NCBI RefSeq assembly: GCF_018476905.1
Contig: NZ_JAHCVK010000004.1
Location: 1 to 64,000 of the forward strand
Origin: Geomobilimonas luticola
GTDB lineage: Bacteria; Desulfobacterota; Desulfuromonadia; Geobacterales; Geobacteraceae
DNA: 64,000 nucleotides
Direction of reading: 5' to 3'
Shown here: one piece after another, positions 36,486 through 45,964 of the stretch
How positions within the stretch are numbered: position 1 is the stretch's first letter
Layout of the letters: every line of letters begins with the position of its first letter
The notes under the pieces: generated by a model
Databases searched by the model: none
The model's input: the letters and a program-made list of their open reading frames with translations, nothing else
Told to the model about the DNA's origin: nothing
Position numbers and translations under genes: made by a program

Positions 36486-39158
36486 TCATTTCAACGGCAG
36501 GGTGATGATCACCCGCAGCCCACCGCCACTACGATTCTCCGCCAGAATCTTCCCGCCGTGGGCCTCGACGATCCCCTTGCAGATGGAGAGCCCGAGGCCG
36601 GTCCCTCCCGCCCCCTCGGGGACCGGGATCCGGTAGAACTTGTCGAAGACCCTCCGGAGGTCCGCTTCGGGTACGCCCGGCCCATGGTCGGCGACCTCCA
36701 GCCTGAGCTGACGCCCCTCCGTTCTGGCCGCAATCTCGATGTCGCTCCCGGGGGGGGAATATTTCAAGACGTTGTCGAGCAGGTTCACCAGGACCTGGGC
36801 CATGAGCGCCATGTCCATCCTGACGGGGGGGAGGTCGGACGGAAGGCGGACATCGACCTTGCGCGTTCCGAGCCGGCGCTCAAGTGCCGCCAGGGCACAT
36901 CCTACCAGATCCTGGACATCCAGCGTCTCCTTTTTCAGATTGATCCCCCCCGCCTCCAGGCGGGTCATGTCAAGGAGATTGCCGACGAACCGGTTCAGCC
37001 GCTCCGCCTCCTCCCACGCCATATCCAGGAGCTCCATGCGGGCTTTGTCGGCAAGTGTATGCACCTTTTCCCGCAACGTATCCAACGCGCCGGTGATGGA
37101 GACCAGGGGGGTACGCAGGTCGTGGGAGATGGAGTTGAGCAGGGCGCGCTCGAGCCCTTCCCGTGCCTGAAGAACCTGGGCTTGCTCGGCCTGCTTCGCC
37201 AGTTGCACCCGTTCGATGGCCAGTGTCGCCTGGGAGGCGAAGGCATTGAGGAGCCGGCGGGTTTCCGGGGAGGCATACTCTCCTTCATCCTTGAGCTTTA
37301 CCCCCAGTACGCCGAGCACGTCAGTGGCCGTCTGGAGCGGCAGATAAAGCAGATCGGCAGAGATGAGGGTATCAGTGCCGCGCCCTGCCGGCTGCCGGTT
37401 CCGAAAGGTCCAGTCGGCCACGGCAAGCTCTTTTGCCGCAAGATGGACTCCTTCGCTGGCCGCCTTGGTCTCCAGCCGCTCCCCTTCCGCCAGTAGCACA
37501 ACCAGCCTGGCATCGAGGCTTTCTCCGATATTCCTGACGATCGCCGCCAATATCCCCTGCACGTCGGCGGCGGCAGCCAGATCGCGGCTCAGGTAATAGA
37601 GGCTTGCGGTCTGCGCCTCCCGGCCCCTGATGGTTTCGGCCCGTTGCCGGGACTGGGAAACGAGCGTGCTGATGACGACGCCGACGGTGAACAGGGCGAA
37701 AAAGGTGAGAAAGTACTGTGTATCGGAAACGGCAAAGGTAAAGCGGGGGGGGACCATGAAGAAATCGAAGGCGAGTACGCTGAGAAACGCACTCAGGACC
37801 GCGGGTTTCAGCCCCAGCCGGGTGGCCGTCAACACCACCGCAAGGAGGTAGATCATGACGAGATTGGTCGGTGCGAGGAACGGTCGGACCAGCTCGCACA
37901 CCCCTGTCGCAGCAATGACCAGGGCCAGGCTTTTCCCGTAGTCCTGCCACGCGGTCTCTTTTCGCGGACTGGCCGGAACCGGCTCCGGCTTCTTCTTTTC
38001 TTCACCCAGCAGGCTGACGACATAGACATCGATCGTCCCGCTCAGGCGTATGATCTGGTCAACGAGCGGAGTCCGCAGAAATTCCTGCCAGCGGGGCTTG
38101 GTCGGTTTGCCCACGACGATCTTGGTAATATTGTGTTTGATCGCGTATTCCATGACGGTGCGGGCCACATCGGTCGCGGTCAGGGTAGCGACATGGGCGC
38201 CAAGGGTTTCCGCCAGACGGAGATCACGCCAGACCCGTTCGCGGTTTTCCTGGAGATGCCTGCCGTCGCCGGGAGTTTCGACATAGACCGTATGCCAGTG
38301 GGCCTTCATTTCGTCCGCCAACCGGCGGGTCGAACGGATCAGCTGCTCACTGAACGGGCTGCCGCTGACACAGACGAGAAGGCGTTCCGCCGCAGGCCAT
38401 GGGCCGACGATGGCACGGGTCTCCATGTAGATCCGCATCTCTTCGTCAACCCGGGCGGCTGCCTTGCGCATCGACAGCTCGCGAAGCGCGATCAGGTTCC
38501 CCGGCTGGAAGAACTTCTTCATTGCCAGGGCCGCCTGTTCCGGGATATAGACCTTCCCCTCGTGGAGGCGCTGGAGAAGGTCGTCCGGAGGGAGATCGAC
38601 AAGCCTGATCTCGGCAGCCTCGTCCAGGAGGCGGTCGGGGACCGTCTCCCGCACCTTGACGCCGGTGATCTGGGCAACAATGTCGTTCAGGCTCTCGAAG
38701 TGCTGGATGTTGACCGTGGTGTAGACGTCGATGCCGGCAGTCAGGAGTTCCTCCACATCCTGCCAGCGCTTTTCGTGACGGGAACCGGGGGCGTTGGTGT
38801 GGGCCAGCTCATCCACCAGGGCGATCCGGGGCTTGCGGTTCAAGACGGCATCGATATCCATCTCCGGGAGTGTCACTCCCATGTACTCGATCTGGACCTT
38901 CGGAATGATCTCCAGCCCGGCGAGCATGGTATCGGTCTCGAACCGTCCATGGGATTCCACGTACGCCGACACCACGTCGCACCCCTCAAGCTTCCGCTGC
39001 CATGCCGCCTCCAGCATGGCAAAGGTCTTGCCGACACCGGGGGCGTAGCCGAGGAAGATTTTCAACTTCCCCCGCCCGTTCTCCGCAGTCTCTTCCGCCT
39101 GGGCCAGTTTCAGGAAGGCTTCGGGGGAGGGACGGATTCCGTCGCCGTTGTCAGTCAT
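36486..39158 (-). CDS. kdpD: KDP operon sensor histidine kinase
   Basis: An 890-residue sensor kinase. Residues about 28-240 are the KdpD N-domain with a Walker-A-like GYAPGVGKTFAML, then a universal-stress-protein domain (LLVCVSGSPFSEQLIRSTRR). About 405-500 holds four membrane helices, about 530-650 a GAF-type domain, and then the kinase core with phospho-His in SISHDLRTPLVSITGAL and ATP-binding motifs (LVNLLDNVLKYSPPG, DHGPGVPEADLRRVFDKFY, GTGLGLSICKGIVEAHGG). It senses potassium limitation and phosphorylates KdpE. Its start overlaps the kdpC stop by four bases (ATGA). Confidence 0.97.
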   Translation of the reverse strand: MTDNGDGIRPSPEAFLKLAQAEETAENGRGKLKIFLGYAPGVGKTFAMLEAAWQRKLEGCDVVSAYVESHGRFETDTMLAGLEIIPKVQIEYMGVTLPEMDIDAVLNRKPRIALVDELAHTNAPGSRHEKRWQDVEELLTAGIDVYTTVNIQHFESLNDIVAQITGVKVRETVPDRLLDEAAEIRLVDLPPDDLLQRLHEGKVYIPEQAALAMKKFFQPGNLIALRELSMRKAAARVDEEMRIYMETRAIVGPWPAAERLLVCVSGSPFSEQLIRSTRRLADEMKAHWHTVYVETPGDGRHLQENRERVWRDLRLAETLGAHVATLTATDVARTVMEYAIKHNITKIVVGKPTKPRWQEFLRTPLVDQIIRLSGTIDVYVVSLLGEEKKKPEPVPASPRKETAWQDYGKSLALVIAATGVCELVRPFLAPTNLVMIYLLAVVLTATRLGLKPAVLSAFLSVLAFDFFMVPPRFTFAVSDTQYFLTFFALFTVGVVISTLVSQSRQRAETIRGREAQTASLYYLSRDLAAAADVQGILAAIVRNIGESLDARLVVLLAEGERLETKAASEGVHLAAKELAVADWTFRNRQPAGRGTDTLISADLLYLPLQTATDVLGVLGVKLKDEGEYASPETRRLLNAFASQATLAIERVQLAKQAEQAQVLQAREGLERALLNSISHDLRTPLVSITGALDTLREKVHTLADKARMELLDMAWEEAERLNRFVGNLLDMTRLEAGGINLKKETLDVQDLVGCALAALERRLGTRKVDVRLPSDLPPVRMDMALMAQVLVNLLDNVLKYSPPGSDIEIAARTEGRQLRLEVADHGPGVPEADLRRVFDKFYRIPVPEGAGGTGLGLSICKGIVEAHGGKILAENRSGGGLRVIITLPLK

Positions 39159-39724
39159 GGTGCCAGTTTATCCAATACCAGGTTTACCGCAAGCACATTC
39201 ACCCGCGGTTCGCCGAGGAAGCCGAGCTGACGCCCTTCGGTATGGGCGACAACGAGCTTGGTCAGAGCATCATCGGCCATCCCCCGTGCCTTAGCGACCC
39301 GGGCAATCTGCACATTGGCAGCTTCCGGCGAGATGTGCGGATCGAGACCACTGGCCGAGGCCTGGACCAGGTCGGCAGGGACAGTGCCGGCACCCCCCGT
39401 ATCCTTAAACGCCTTAACCCGCGCCTCCACTGTCTTCAGGTAGTCGGGATTGGTGGGGCCGGCGTTGGAACCGCCGGAACCCATCGGATTGTAAGCAAAA
39501 TCGGTGGCGGCCGAAGGGCGGGGCCAGAAGTACTTCGAATCGGAGAAGGGCTGGCCGATCAGGATGGAGCCGACCTCGCGGCCGCTCGTATCCGTGATAA
39601 AGCTTCCCCCCGCCTTGTCCGGAAAGGCGACCGAGGCAATACCAGTTACCACCGCCGGGTAGATGCCGCCGCAGATGACGGTGAAGGCGATGAACATGAG
39701 AATTGCGGGCTTCAGTTCTTTCAT
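39155..39724 (-). CDS. kdpC: Potassium-transporting ATPase subunit C
   Basis: A 189-residue KdpC with one N-terminal membrane helix (KPAILMFIAFTVICGGIYPAVVTGI). Conserved segments are GSILIGQPFSDSKYFWPRPSA, DLVQASASGLDPHISPEAA and VNVLAVNLVLDKL. AGGAG precedes the ATG at 39724; a longer frame upstream is only a repeat-derived shadow. In the Kdp complex KdpC stabilises the interaction of KdpA with KdpB. A palindromic tract (ATAGGACCTATAGGTC-like) lies between it and kdpB. Confidence 0.97.
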   Translation of the reverse strand: MKELKPAILMFIAFTVICGGIYPAVVTGIASVAFPDKAGGSFITDTSGREVGSILIGQPFSDSKYFWPRPSAATDFAYNPMGSGGSNAGPTNPDYLKTVEARVKAFKDTGGAGTVPADLVQASASGLDPHISPEAANVQIARVAKARGMADDALTKLVVAHTEGRQLGFLGEPRVNVLAVNLVLDKLAP

Positions 39725-39726
39725 GT

Positions 39727-39771
39727 TTTCTCCTGTTATAGGACCTATAGGTCGTATAGGACGTATAGGTC
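39727..39771. repeat. Short tandem palindromic tract between kdpB and kdpC
   Basis: TATAGGACCTATAGGTCGTA and GGACGTATAGGTCCTA are a nested set of ATAGG/CCTAT repeats. It is short, non-coding and could form a hairpin in the operon mRNA. Confidence 0.55.
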
Positions 39772-41841
39772 CTAAAAAAAGCCTCCCACCACCATATCGA
39801 TCACCTTGATCCCCACAAACGGCGCCACAATCCCCCCGACGCCGTAGATCAGCAGATTGTGGATCAGCAGCTTCTCCGCAGGCATGGGATGGAACTTGGT
39901 CCCCTTGAGGGCCAGCGGCACAAGGCACGGAATGATGACCGCGTTGAAAATGACCGCCGACAGGATCGCACTCATGGGGGTCGCCAGGTGCATGACGTTC
40001 AGCACGTTCAACTGCGGATAGATGGAGAGCAGCATCGCCGGGACGATGGCGAAGTACTTGGCCACGTCGTTGGAGATGCTGAAGGTGGTGAGGTTCCCCC
40101 GGGTCATGAGAATCTGCTTCCCCACCTCGACGATGTCGAGAAGCTTGGTCGGGTTCGAGTCCAGGTCTATTATGTTGGCCGCCTCCCGGGCCGGCTGGGT
40201 GCCGGTGTTCATGGCCACTGCCACGTCCGCCTGGGCCAGTGCAGGGGCATCGTTGGTGCCGTCGCCGGTCATGGCAACCATGAAGCCGGCGTCCTGATTT
40301 TCTCTGATCAGTCGCAGTTTGTCCTCCGGCTTGGCCTGGGCGAGAAAATCGTCCACCTGGGCCTCGGCGGCGATGGCCGCGGCGGTGAGGGGATTATCGC
40401 CGGTGATCATCACGGTCTTTATCCCCATGCTCCTGAGTTGCTGGAACCGCTCCTGGATACCACCCTTGATGATATCCTTGAGGTTCACGACCCCGAGGAT
40501 CTCGGCATCGCAACTGACCACAAGCGGCGTCGCCCCGGCCCGGGCCACGCGGTCGACTACGTCTCGCAAGTCGCCCGGGATGTTCACTGCACCAAGCCCC
40601 TTCGCGAAGGAGACGGTCGAGTCGGAGGCCCCCTTGCGATACTGCTTCCCCGCCGTATTCATGCCGGAAAGACGGGTATCGGCGTTGAACGTTATGGTTT
40701 CGGCATCCGTGGGGGGCGCTTCCGCTTGCAGTCCGTACTTCTGCTTGGCCAGCACCACAATGCTTCGCCCTTCCGGGGTCTCGTCGGTGAGCGAAGCCAT
40801 GAGCGCGGCTTGGGCCAACTCCCTGTCGGTATGCCCTCCCACGGGGATGAACTCCACCGCCTCACGGTTCCCCAGGGTGATGGTGCCGGTCTTGTCCAGC
40901 AACAGCACGTTCACATCCCCGGCTGCCTCGATGGCACGGCCAGAAAGGGCGATGACGTTCTTCTGGAAAAGACGGTCCATCCCGGCTATGCCGATGGCGG
41001 GGAGGAGCGCGGCGATGGTGGTTGGCGCGAGGCAGACGAAGAGCGCCACGAGGACCGTCAGCGAAACAGGGGAACCCTGGCCTGCCGCCTTCACGCTGTA
41101 AATTGAGAGGGGACTGATGTTGGCGCATACCAGCAGGAACACCAGGGTCAACGCAATCAGGAGCACCTCCAGCGCAATCTCGTTGGGTGTCTTGCGCCGC
41201 TTTGCCCCCTCGATGAGGGAGATCATCCGGTCGAGGAAGGTCTCCCCGGGGTTTACGGTTATCCGGACGATGATCGAGTTGGCGATCACCGTGGTCCCGC
41301 CGGTGACCGCGCTCCGGTCACCGCCCGACTCCCTCACCACCGGCGCCGATTCGCCGGTGATGGCCGCTTCGTTCACCAGGGCCGCGCCGGCCACCACGTC
41401 GCCATCGCCGGCAATCAGATCACCGGCCTCCACCAGGATGTGGTCTCCTTTGCGCAGCTGGTTGGCATCAGCCGTGGTGTAGTCGCTGCCAAATTCGGGC
41501 TTGGCAAGGACCTTGGCCGTCACTTCCGTGCGGGTCTTGCGCAGGCTGGCCGCGCGCGCCTTGCCGCGCCCCTCCGCCAGCGCCTCGGAGAAGTTGGCAA
41601 AGATAACCGTCAACCAGAGCCAGGCTGAAACGAGGCCGGTGAACCAGGCCGGCTCCTTGTTGGCACCGGTGAGCGACATGACGAACGTCACCAGGGTGAT
41701 GAAACTGGCGATCTCCACCGCGAACATGACCGGGTTACGCCACAGGTCGCGGGGGTCGAGTTTTCTGAAGGAATCGATCAGCGCGGGTCGCATGATCCGC
41801 GGATCGAAGATGGAAATCGGTTCAGGTGCATGTTTGGACAT
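39772..41841 (-). CDS. kdpB: Potassium-transporting ATPase subunit B
   Basis: A 689-residue P-type ATPase catalytic subunit. The phosphorylation motif is DKTGT with Asp at residue 316, and TGES at about 162-165 is the actuator loop. [17 protein letters not shown] and [17 protein letters not shown] mark the hinge and P-domain. The membrane helices are at about 40-90 and 225-285 and near the C-terminus. It hydrolyses ATP to drive K+ uptake through KdpA. AAAGGA precedes the ATG. It is the second subunit of a complete operon, 135 bp after kdpA. Confidence 0.98.
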   Translation of the reverse strand: MSKHAPEPISIFDPRIMRPALIDSFRKLDPRDLWRNPVMFAVEIASFITLVTFVMSLTGANKEPAWFTGLVSAWLWLTVIFANFSEALAEGRGKARAASLRKTRTEVTAKVLAKPEFGSDYTTADANQLRKGDHILVEAGDLIAGDGDVVAGAALVNEAAITGESAPVVRESGGDRSAVTGGTTVIANSIIVRITVNPGETFLDRMISLIEGAKRRKTPNEIALEVLLIALTLVFLLVCANISPLSIYSVKAAGQGSPVSLTVLVALFVCLAPTTIAALLPAIGIAGMDRLFQKNVIALSGRAIEAAGDVNVLLLDKTGTITLGNREAVEFIPVGGHTDRELAQAALMASLTDETPEGRSIVVLAKQKYGLQAEAPPTDAETITFNADTRLSGMNTAGKQYRKGASDSTVSFAKGLGAVNIPGDLRDVVDRVARAGATPLVVSCDAEILGVVNLKDIIKGGIQERFQQLRSMGIKTVMITGDNPLTAAAIAAEAQVDDFLAQAKPEDKLRLIRENQDAGFMVAMTGDGTNDAPALAQADVAVAMNTGTQPAREAANIIDLDSNPTKLLDIVEVGKQILMTRGNLTTFSISNDVAKYFAIVPAMLLSIYPQLNVLNVMHLATPMSAILSAVIFNAVIIPCLVPLALKGTKFHPMPAEKLLIHNLLIYGVGGIVAPFVGIKVIDMVVGGFF

Positions 41842-41976
41842 GGGTTAATCCTTTCAGAAAACCTAAAGGACGCAGATTCAAATCCGATGAACGCAGATTT
41901 AATCAACAATACTTTTTTTGTAATTTTACTTTGATCCGCCTTTTCTGCGTTCATCTGCGTCCTGTTCCGTTTAATT
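41842..41976. repeat. Inverted repeat in the kdpA-kdpB gap
   Basis: GGACGCAGAT at the left and GATGAACGCAGAT nearby are matched by inverted TCTGCGTTCATCTGCGTCC at the right, around an AT-rich centre. It is a dispersed-type intergenic repeat and could form a long hairpin between kdpA and kdpB in the transcript, possibly tuning subunit ratio. Confidence 0.65.
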
Positions 41977-43734
41977 CTATAACCCCATCATCTGCAACTG
42001 CTCTACAATCGGCCCGAGCGAAAGCGCCGGAAAAAAGGTGAGCGCCCCCACGATCAGGATGACCAGGGTCAGCCAGAGCGCGAACGGCACCTTGTCCGTG
42101 GGAAGCGTCCCGAGGCTTGGCGGGACGTACTTCTTCTCCGCCAGCGAACCGGCCATGGCGAGCACCGCCACTGCCGGAACAAACCGCCCGACCAGCATGG
42201 CGATGGAGCCGAGGATGTTGAAGAAGTTTATATTGGCGCTCAGCCCTGCGAAGGCGCTGCCATTGTTGTTGGCCATGGAGGCGAAGGAGTAGAACACCTC
42301 GGAAAGACCGTGGGCGCCCGGATTAGCCATGGATGATACAGCCTGCGGGGTGATCATGGCGATCCCCGAGAAAATCAGCACCGTCACCCCGGCGATCAGG
42401 ACGGTCACTACCGACAGCCACATCTCCCGCACCTCGATCTTCTTCCCGAGATATTCCGGGGTCCGCCCGATCATGAGTCCCGAGACGAAGACCGCGATGA
42501 TGGCAAAGGCAAGCATGGTATAGAGCCCGGAGCCGACCCCGCCGGGAACCAGTTCACCCAAGAGGATCAGGGAGATCGGAACCATCCCGCCGATGGGGGT
42601 CAATGAATCGTGCATGGTGTTCACCGCGCCGCAGGAGGTGCCGGTGGTGGCAACGGTGAAGAGGTTGCTCCCGGCCAGGCCGAAGCGGGTCTCCTTCCCT
42701 TCAAGATTGGCTCCGTGGACGCCGAGCTTGGCGATAGAGGGATTGCCCCTCGATTCAACTCCCTGTAGTACCGTGAAGGAGAGTAGCAGGATCAGGAGCA
42801 TGACCCCCAGGAGCGTCCACCCCTGGCGGGTGTTCCCCACCATCGCGCCGAAGGTGTAGGTGAGGGAGAACGGAATGAGGAGAATCAACAGGATCTCCAC
42901 CATGTTGGTAAGCGGGGTCGGATTCTCGAACGGATGGGCCGAATTGGCATTGAAAAATCCGCCGCCGTTGGTCCCGAGTTCCTTGATCGCTTCCTGGGAG
43001 GCTACCGGCCCCATGGGGATGGTTACGTCCTTAGCCGTCACGCTCTCGGTCACCGGATTTCCCTTGTCGTCCAGCTTCGGCTTGTCGTAGGTGACCGGCT
43101 GGACCAGCGCTACCGTCTTGTAGGGGCTGAAGTTCTGGATCACCCCCTGGGAAACGAGGACGAGAGCGGCGAGGAGGGAGATCGGTACCAGGATGTAGAG
43201 GGTGCAGCGGGTCATGTCGACCCAGAAGTTTCCGAGCATCGAGGTCGTGCGTCGGGCAAAGCCGCGGATCACGGCGATCGCCACGGCGATGCCGGTGGCG
43301 GCGGATACGAAGTTGTGCACCGCCAGCCCCACCATCTGGGTAAAGTAGCTGGCCGTGGATTCGCCGCTGTAGGCCTGCCAGTTGGTGTTGGTGACGAAGC
43401 TGACGGCCGTGTTGAGCGCCAGTTGCCAAGTGAAGGCCGGGAATTTCTGCGGATTGAGCGGTAACAGGTGCTGCAGCATCAGCATGGTGAAGAGAGCCAC
43501 AAAGAGGACCAGGTTGAAGAGGACCATGGCCCAGGCGTAGCGCTGCCACCCCATCTCCTCCTCTTTCCTTACTCCGCATATACGGTAGAGGATGTTCTCG
43601 CAGGGGGCGAAGGCGTGAGACAGGAAAGTCCGCTCCCCCTGGAAGACCCTGGCCATAAAGGCGCCCAAGGGTTTGACCAGCACCAGGAGAACGATAACGA
43701 AGATAGCTGTTTGCAGCCACTCATAGGGAGTCAT
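41977..43734 (-). CDS. kdpA: Potassium-transporting ATPase subunit A
   Basis: A 585-residue membrane K+ channel-like subunit with about ten hydrophobic helices and selectivity-filter loops ([64 protein letters not shown]). The ATG at 43734 and a GTG three bases earlier are both possible; GGAGG is upstream. Length is normal for KdpA. It carries K+ through the membrane in the KdpFABC complex. Confidence 0.97.
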   Translation of the reverse strand: MTPYEWLQTAIFVIVLLVLVKPLGAFMARVFQGERTFLSHAFAPCENILYRICGVRKEEEMGWQRYAWAMVLFNLVLFVALFTMLMLQHLLPLNPQKFPAFTWQLALNTAVSFVTNTNWQAYSGESTASYFTQMVGLAVHNFVSAATGIAVAIAVIRGFARRTTSMLGNFWVDMTRCTLYILVPISLLAALVLVSQGVIQNFSPYKTVALVQPVTYDKPKLDDKGNPVTESVTAKDVTIPMGPVASQEAIKELGTNGGGFFNANSAHPFENPTPLTNMVEILLILLIPFSLTYTFGAMVGNTRQGWTLLGVMLLILLLSFTVLQGVESRGNPSIAKLGVHGANLEGKETRFGLAGSNLFTVATTGTSCGAVNTMHDSLTPIGGMVPISLILLGELVPGGVGSGLYTMLAFAIIAVFVSGLMIGRTPEYLGKKIEVREMWLSVVTVLIAGVTVLIFSGIAMITPQAVSSMANPGAHGLSEVFYSFASMANNNGSAFAGLSANINFFNILGSIAMLVGRFVPAVAVLAMAGSLAEKKYVPPSLGTLPTDKVPFALWLTLVILIVGALTFFPALSLGPIVEQLQMMGL

Positions 43735-43754
43735 CACTCCGCCTCCATCGATTG

Positions 43755-43982
43755 CTATTTCAGTGTATCACCTATTCCCGGCACCGAAAGGCGGCCGATC
43801 TCCGTCTGTAGCCATTGCTGCCGGACAGCGTCGAAGCAGAGGCAGTGCCCCGGAACTGCCGACGGCGGGGCAATGGTGGTAGAACCAGGAGAGATTTCGT
43901 ACTGACCGGACCACATCCCTTCGTCGGCGAAGTCCTCCCCTTGATAAATGCCGGTTTCCGTGTCGTAATAATAGATACGCAT
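43755..43982 (-). CDS. Small hypothetical protein upstream of kdpA
   Basis: A 75-residue soluble protein, starting [20 protein letters not shown], with GAGAGG upstream. It is rich in Asp/Glu/Tyr and has two Cys (GHCLCFDA). It has the feel of tail-fibre-assembly-type small domains ([15 protein letters not shown], then TTIAPP) but I cannot assign a family. It sits 17 bp upstream of kdpA on the same strand and may be co-transcribed. Confidence 0.55.
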   Translation of the reverse strand: MRIYYYDTETGIYQGEDFADEGMWSGQYEISPGSTTIAPPSAVPGHCLCFDAVRQQWLQTEIGRLSVPGIGDTLK

Positions 43983-44079
43983 GCTAAGAGCCTCTCTCTC
44001 TGGGCACATGCCCTGTACCCTTTAAGATCACCTTATCCCGTTATGCATAAAAAGGGTGTCAAGATAGAAGGATACTGCA

Positions 44080-44148
44080 TCAAGGAATCATCAAGATGAT
44101 GCCAGTCGCCAGCAACGTAAGCAGTATCGCCTCCCTTGCATTTGTCAC
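44080..44148 (-). CDS. Possible 22-residue KdpF-like membrane peptide
   Basis: A GTG start (GAGGAG five bases upstream) encodes MTNAREAILLTLLATGIILMIP and then stops. It is a single hydrophobic helix. KdpF, a small hydrophobic peptide, precedes kdpA in many operons, and this one lies about 100 bp before the 75-residue gene. However, its ribosome site overlaps the plus-strand promoter of mnmH and its sequence does not match KdpF clearly. The call is weak. Confidence 0.25.
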   Translation of the reverse strand: MTNAREAILLTLLATGIILMIP

Positions 44149-44165
44149 CTCCTCTCCTCTATAAT
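44136..44165 (+). promoter_or_regulatory. Predicted sigma-70-type promoter of mnmH
   Basis: TTGCAT (44136) and consensus TATAAT (44160) are separated by 18 bases, 27 bases before the mnmH ATG, with GGAGG following the expected start site. Confidence 0.65.
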
Positions 44166-44191
44166 GCGGCCGACTGATTCCGGAGGAAAAG

Positions 44192-45220
44192 ATGCCCGCT
44201 ACCGTACCGTTCAACGAATCCCTGCTCGACAGCCACCTGGTGGTGGATGCCCGCACTCCGCTGGAGTTCGCGGAAGACCATATCCCCGGCGCCATGAACG
44301 TGCCGCTCCTTTCCAACGAGGAGCGGGTGGAGATCGGTACCCTCTACAAGCAGACCGGTCCCTACGAGGCCCGCCGCCGAGGCCTGGAGCTGACCGCCCA
44401 TCGCTATCCCGCCATGGTGGCTGAAATAGCCGAAGCCGCGAACGGTCGTCCCATCCTGGTCTACTGCTGGCGGGGAGGACTCCGGAGCAAGACCGTCACG
44501 AGCATTCTTGAGCTGACCGGACACCAGGCGGTCCAGCTGCAGGGGGGATACCGCGACTTCCGCAACCACGTCGCAGCCTTCTTCACCCCCTATGTCCCCT
44601 CCGGCCCGCTGGTGGTCCTCCACGGCATGACCGGCATCGGCAAGACCACCTTTCTCCTGGGTCTAAGGACCGACATCTGGCGGGTCGTCGACCTGGAAGG
44701 GCTCGCCTGCCATCGGGGTTCCGCCTTCGGCGAACTGGGGCTCACCCAGGACCTCACCCAGAAGCGCTTCGAGACCCTCCTCTGGAATGAGCTTCGCCAG
44801 GTTCCACCGGGCATGCCGATTCTCCTGGAAGGGGAGAGCCGGCGCATCGGCAGGATATCGCTCCCCGGCAATTTCTACGACGTGATGCGGGAAGGAACGC
44901 TGGTCTGGTGCGATGCCTCCCTGGAAACCCGCGTTGCCCGCCTCATCGACGAGTACGGCAGACCCGAGTACAAAGAGGGGATGGGAGCGGCCCTGGAGCG
45001 GATCCGGAAAAAGCTCGGTGGTGAAAAGTACACCGAGATCGCCGGCTACCTGGAGCGGTGGGAACTGAAGCCGTTCATGGCCGAGCTCATGACCTCCTAC
45101 TACGACCGGCTCTACTACAAGACCCGGGACTGGCAGGAAGATTTCACCCTCTCCCTGGAGGATTTCCCCGCCGCCGGTGAAGAGCTGGAGCGGCAACTGC
45201 GGGACCACCTCCGTTTCTGA
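44192..45220 (+). CDS. mnmH: tRNA 2-selenouridine/geranyl-2-thiouridine synthase
   Basis: A 342-residue MnmH (SelU/YbbB). The N-terminal rhodanese domain has the catalytic Cys in PILVYCWRGGLRSKT, and the C-terminal P-loop domain has VLHGMTGIGKTTFLL. It replaces sulfur with selenium at the wobble base of certain tRNAs, with a geranylated intermediate, so selenophosphate metabolism is expected elsewhere in this genome. GGAGG is 7 bases upstream. It stands alone, followed after 30 bp by structured element copy B. Confidence 0.95.
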   Translation: MPATVPFNESLLDSHLVVDARTPLEFAEDHIPGAMNVPLLSNEERVEIGTLYKQTGPYEARRRGLELTAHRYPAMVAEIAEAANGRPILVYCWRGGLRSKTVTSILELTGHQAVQLQGGYRDFRNHVAAFFTPYVPSGPLVVLHGMTGIGKTTFLLGLRTDIWRVVDLEGLACHRGSAFGELGLTQDLTQKRFETLLWNELRQVPPGMPILLEGESRRIGRISLPGNFYDVMREGTLVWCDASLETRVARLIDEYGRPEYKEGMGAALERIRKKLGGEKYTEIAGYLERWELKPFMAELMTSYYDRLYYKTRDWQEDFTLSLEDFPAAGEELERQLRDHLRF

Positions 45221-45250
45221 CACGGCAATATCCTCCCTACCCTGTATCCA

Positions 45251-45399
45251 CAAGGGGTGAGTGCCCCGTGGAGCGAATGTGCCCGAGTACCAGCCGATGT
45301 AGGCGAAATTGAGCTGAGCCGGTCGGACGACCGGCGCGAAATGAGCCGTACAACGGCGGTACGAGGGGACTCTGAGCGGAACGGGGTGCTCGCCCCTTG
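45251..45399 (+). ncRNA. 150-bp structured element, copy B
   Basis: The terminal arms 45251-45269 and 45381-45399 pair over all 19 positions, three as G-U. The core matches copies A and C. GTACC (45287-45291) pairs with GGTAC (45358-45362), changed on both sides from copy A's GTGCC/GGCAC. GCCGGTC-GGAC-GACCGGC forms a perfect hairpin. It lies between mnmH and the oxidoreductase genes on the same strand as both. Confidence 0.75.
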
Positions 45400-45499
45400 C
45401 GCATACAGTCTCCTTTCCCTTCCCTTGCATTGCCCCCCAACCGTGCTATCCTTCTAAAATCGCATTGTTTTTCCCCTTTTCCCCTAAAAAGGAGGCACC

Positions 45500-45964
45500 A
45501 TGATAGCGTTGAACGTGAACGGCAAGGCGTACCAGGTAGATGTGGAGCCGGATGTGCCGCTCCTCTGGGTCATCAGGGAGCAGCTGAAGCTGACCGGCAC
45601 CAAATTCGGCTGCGGCGAAGGACTGTGTGGCGCCTGCACGGTCCATGTGAACGGCGAGCCTGCGCGCTCCTGCATCACCCCCGTCGGGGACGTCGCGGGG
45701 AAGAAAATCGTCACCATCGAGGGAATTCCCGCCGGGCATGCGGTGAAAAAGGCATGGCTTGCCGAGGAAGTTTCCCAGTGCGGCTACTGCCAGCCGGGAC
45801 AGGTCATGTCCGCCGTCGCGCTGCTGAAAAAACATCCCAAACCGACCGACGGCGACATCGACAGCGCCATGTCGGGGAATATCTGCCGCTGCGGGACCTA
45901 TCCCCGCATCCGTACCGCGATCCACCGGGCCGCCGGGGCGAAAAAGAAAGGGGGAAAACCATGA
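45500..45964 (+). CDS. 2Fe-2S subunit of an IorA-type molybdo-oxidoreductase
   Basis: A 154-residue electron-transfer subunit with AAAAAGGAGG before the start. The plant-type 2Fe-2S domain has Cys in [18 protein letters not shown] plus a later Cys (SCITPVGD). The C-terminal domain binds the second cluster: [13 protein letters not shown] and [12 protein letters not shown]. It passes electrons from the molybdopterin subunit to an acceptor. Its stop overlaps the next start by 4 bases (ATGA). Isoquinoline 1-oxidoreductase-like is the family; the actual substrate is unknown. Confidence 0.93.
   Translation: MIALNVNGKAYQVDVEPDVPLLWVIREQLKLTGTKFGCGEGLCGACTVHVNGEPARSCITPVGDVAGKKIVTIEGIPAGHAVKKAWLAEEVSQCGYCQPGQVMSAVALLKKHPKPTDGDIDSAMSGNICRCGTYPRIRTAIHRAAGAKKKGGKP

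Noticed and set aside
39155-39928. Extended kdpC frame starting at 39928
   Set aside because: The extension is a shadow of the kdpB 3' end and a palindromic tract; the start at 39724 has AGGAG and the KdpC N-terminal helix.
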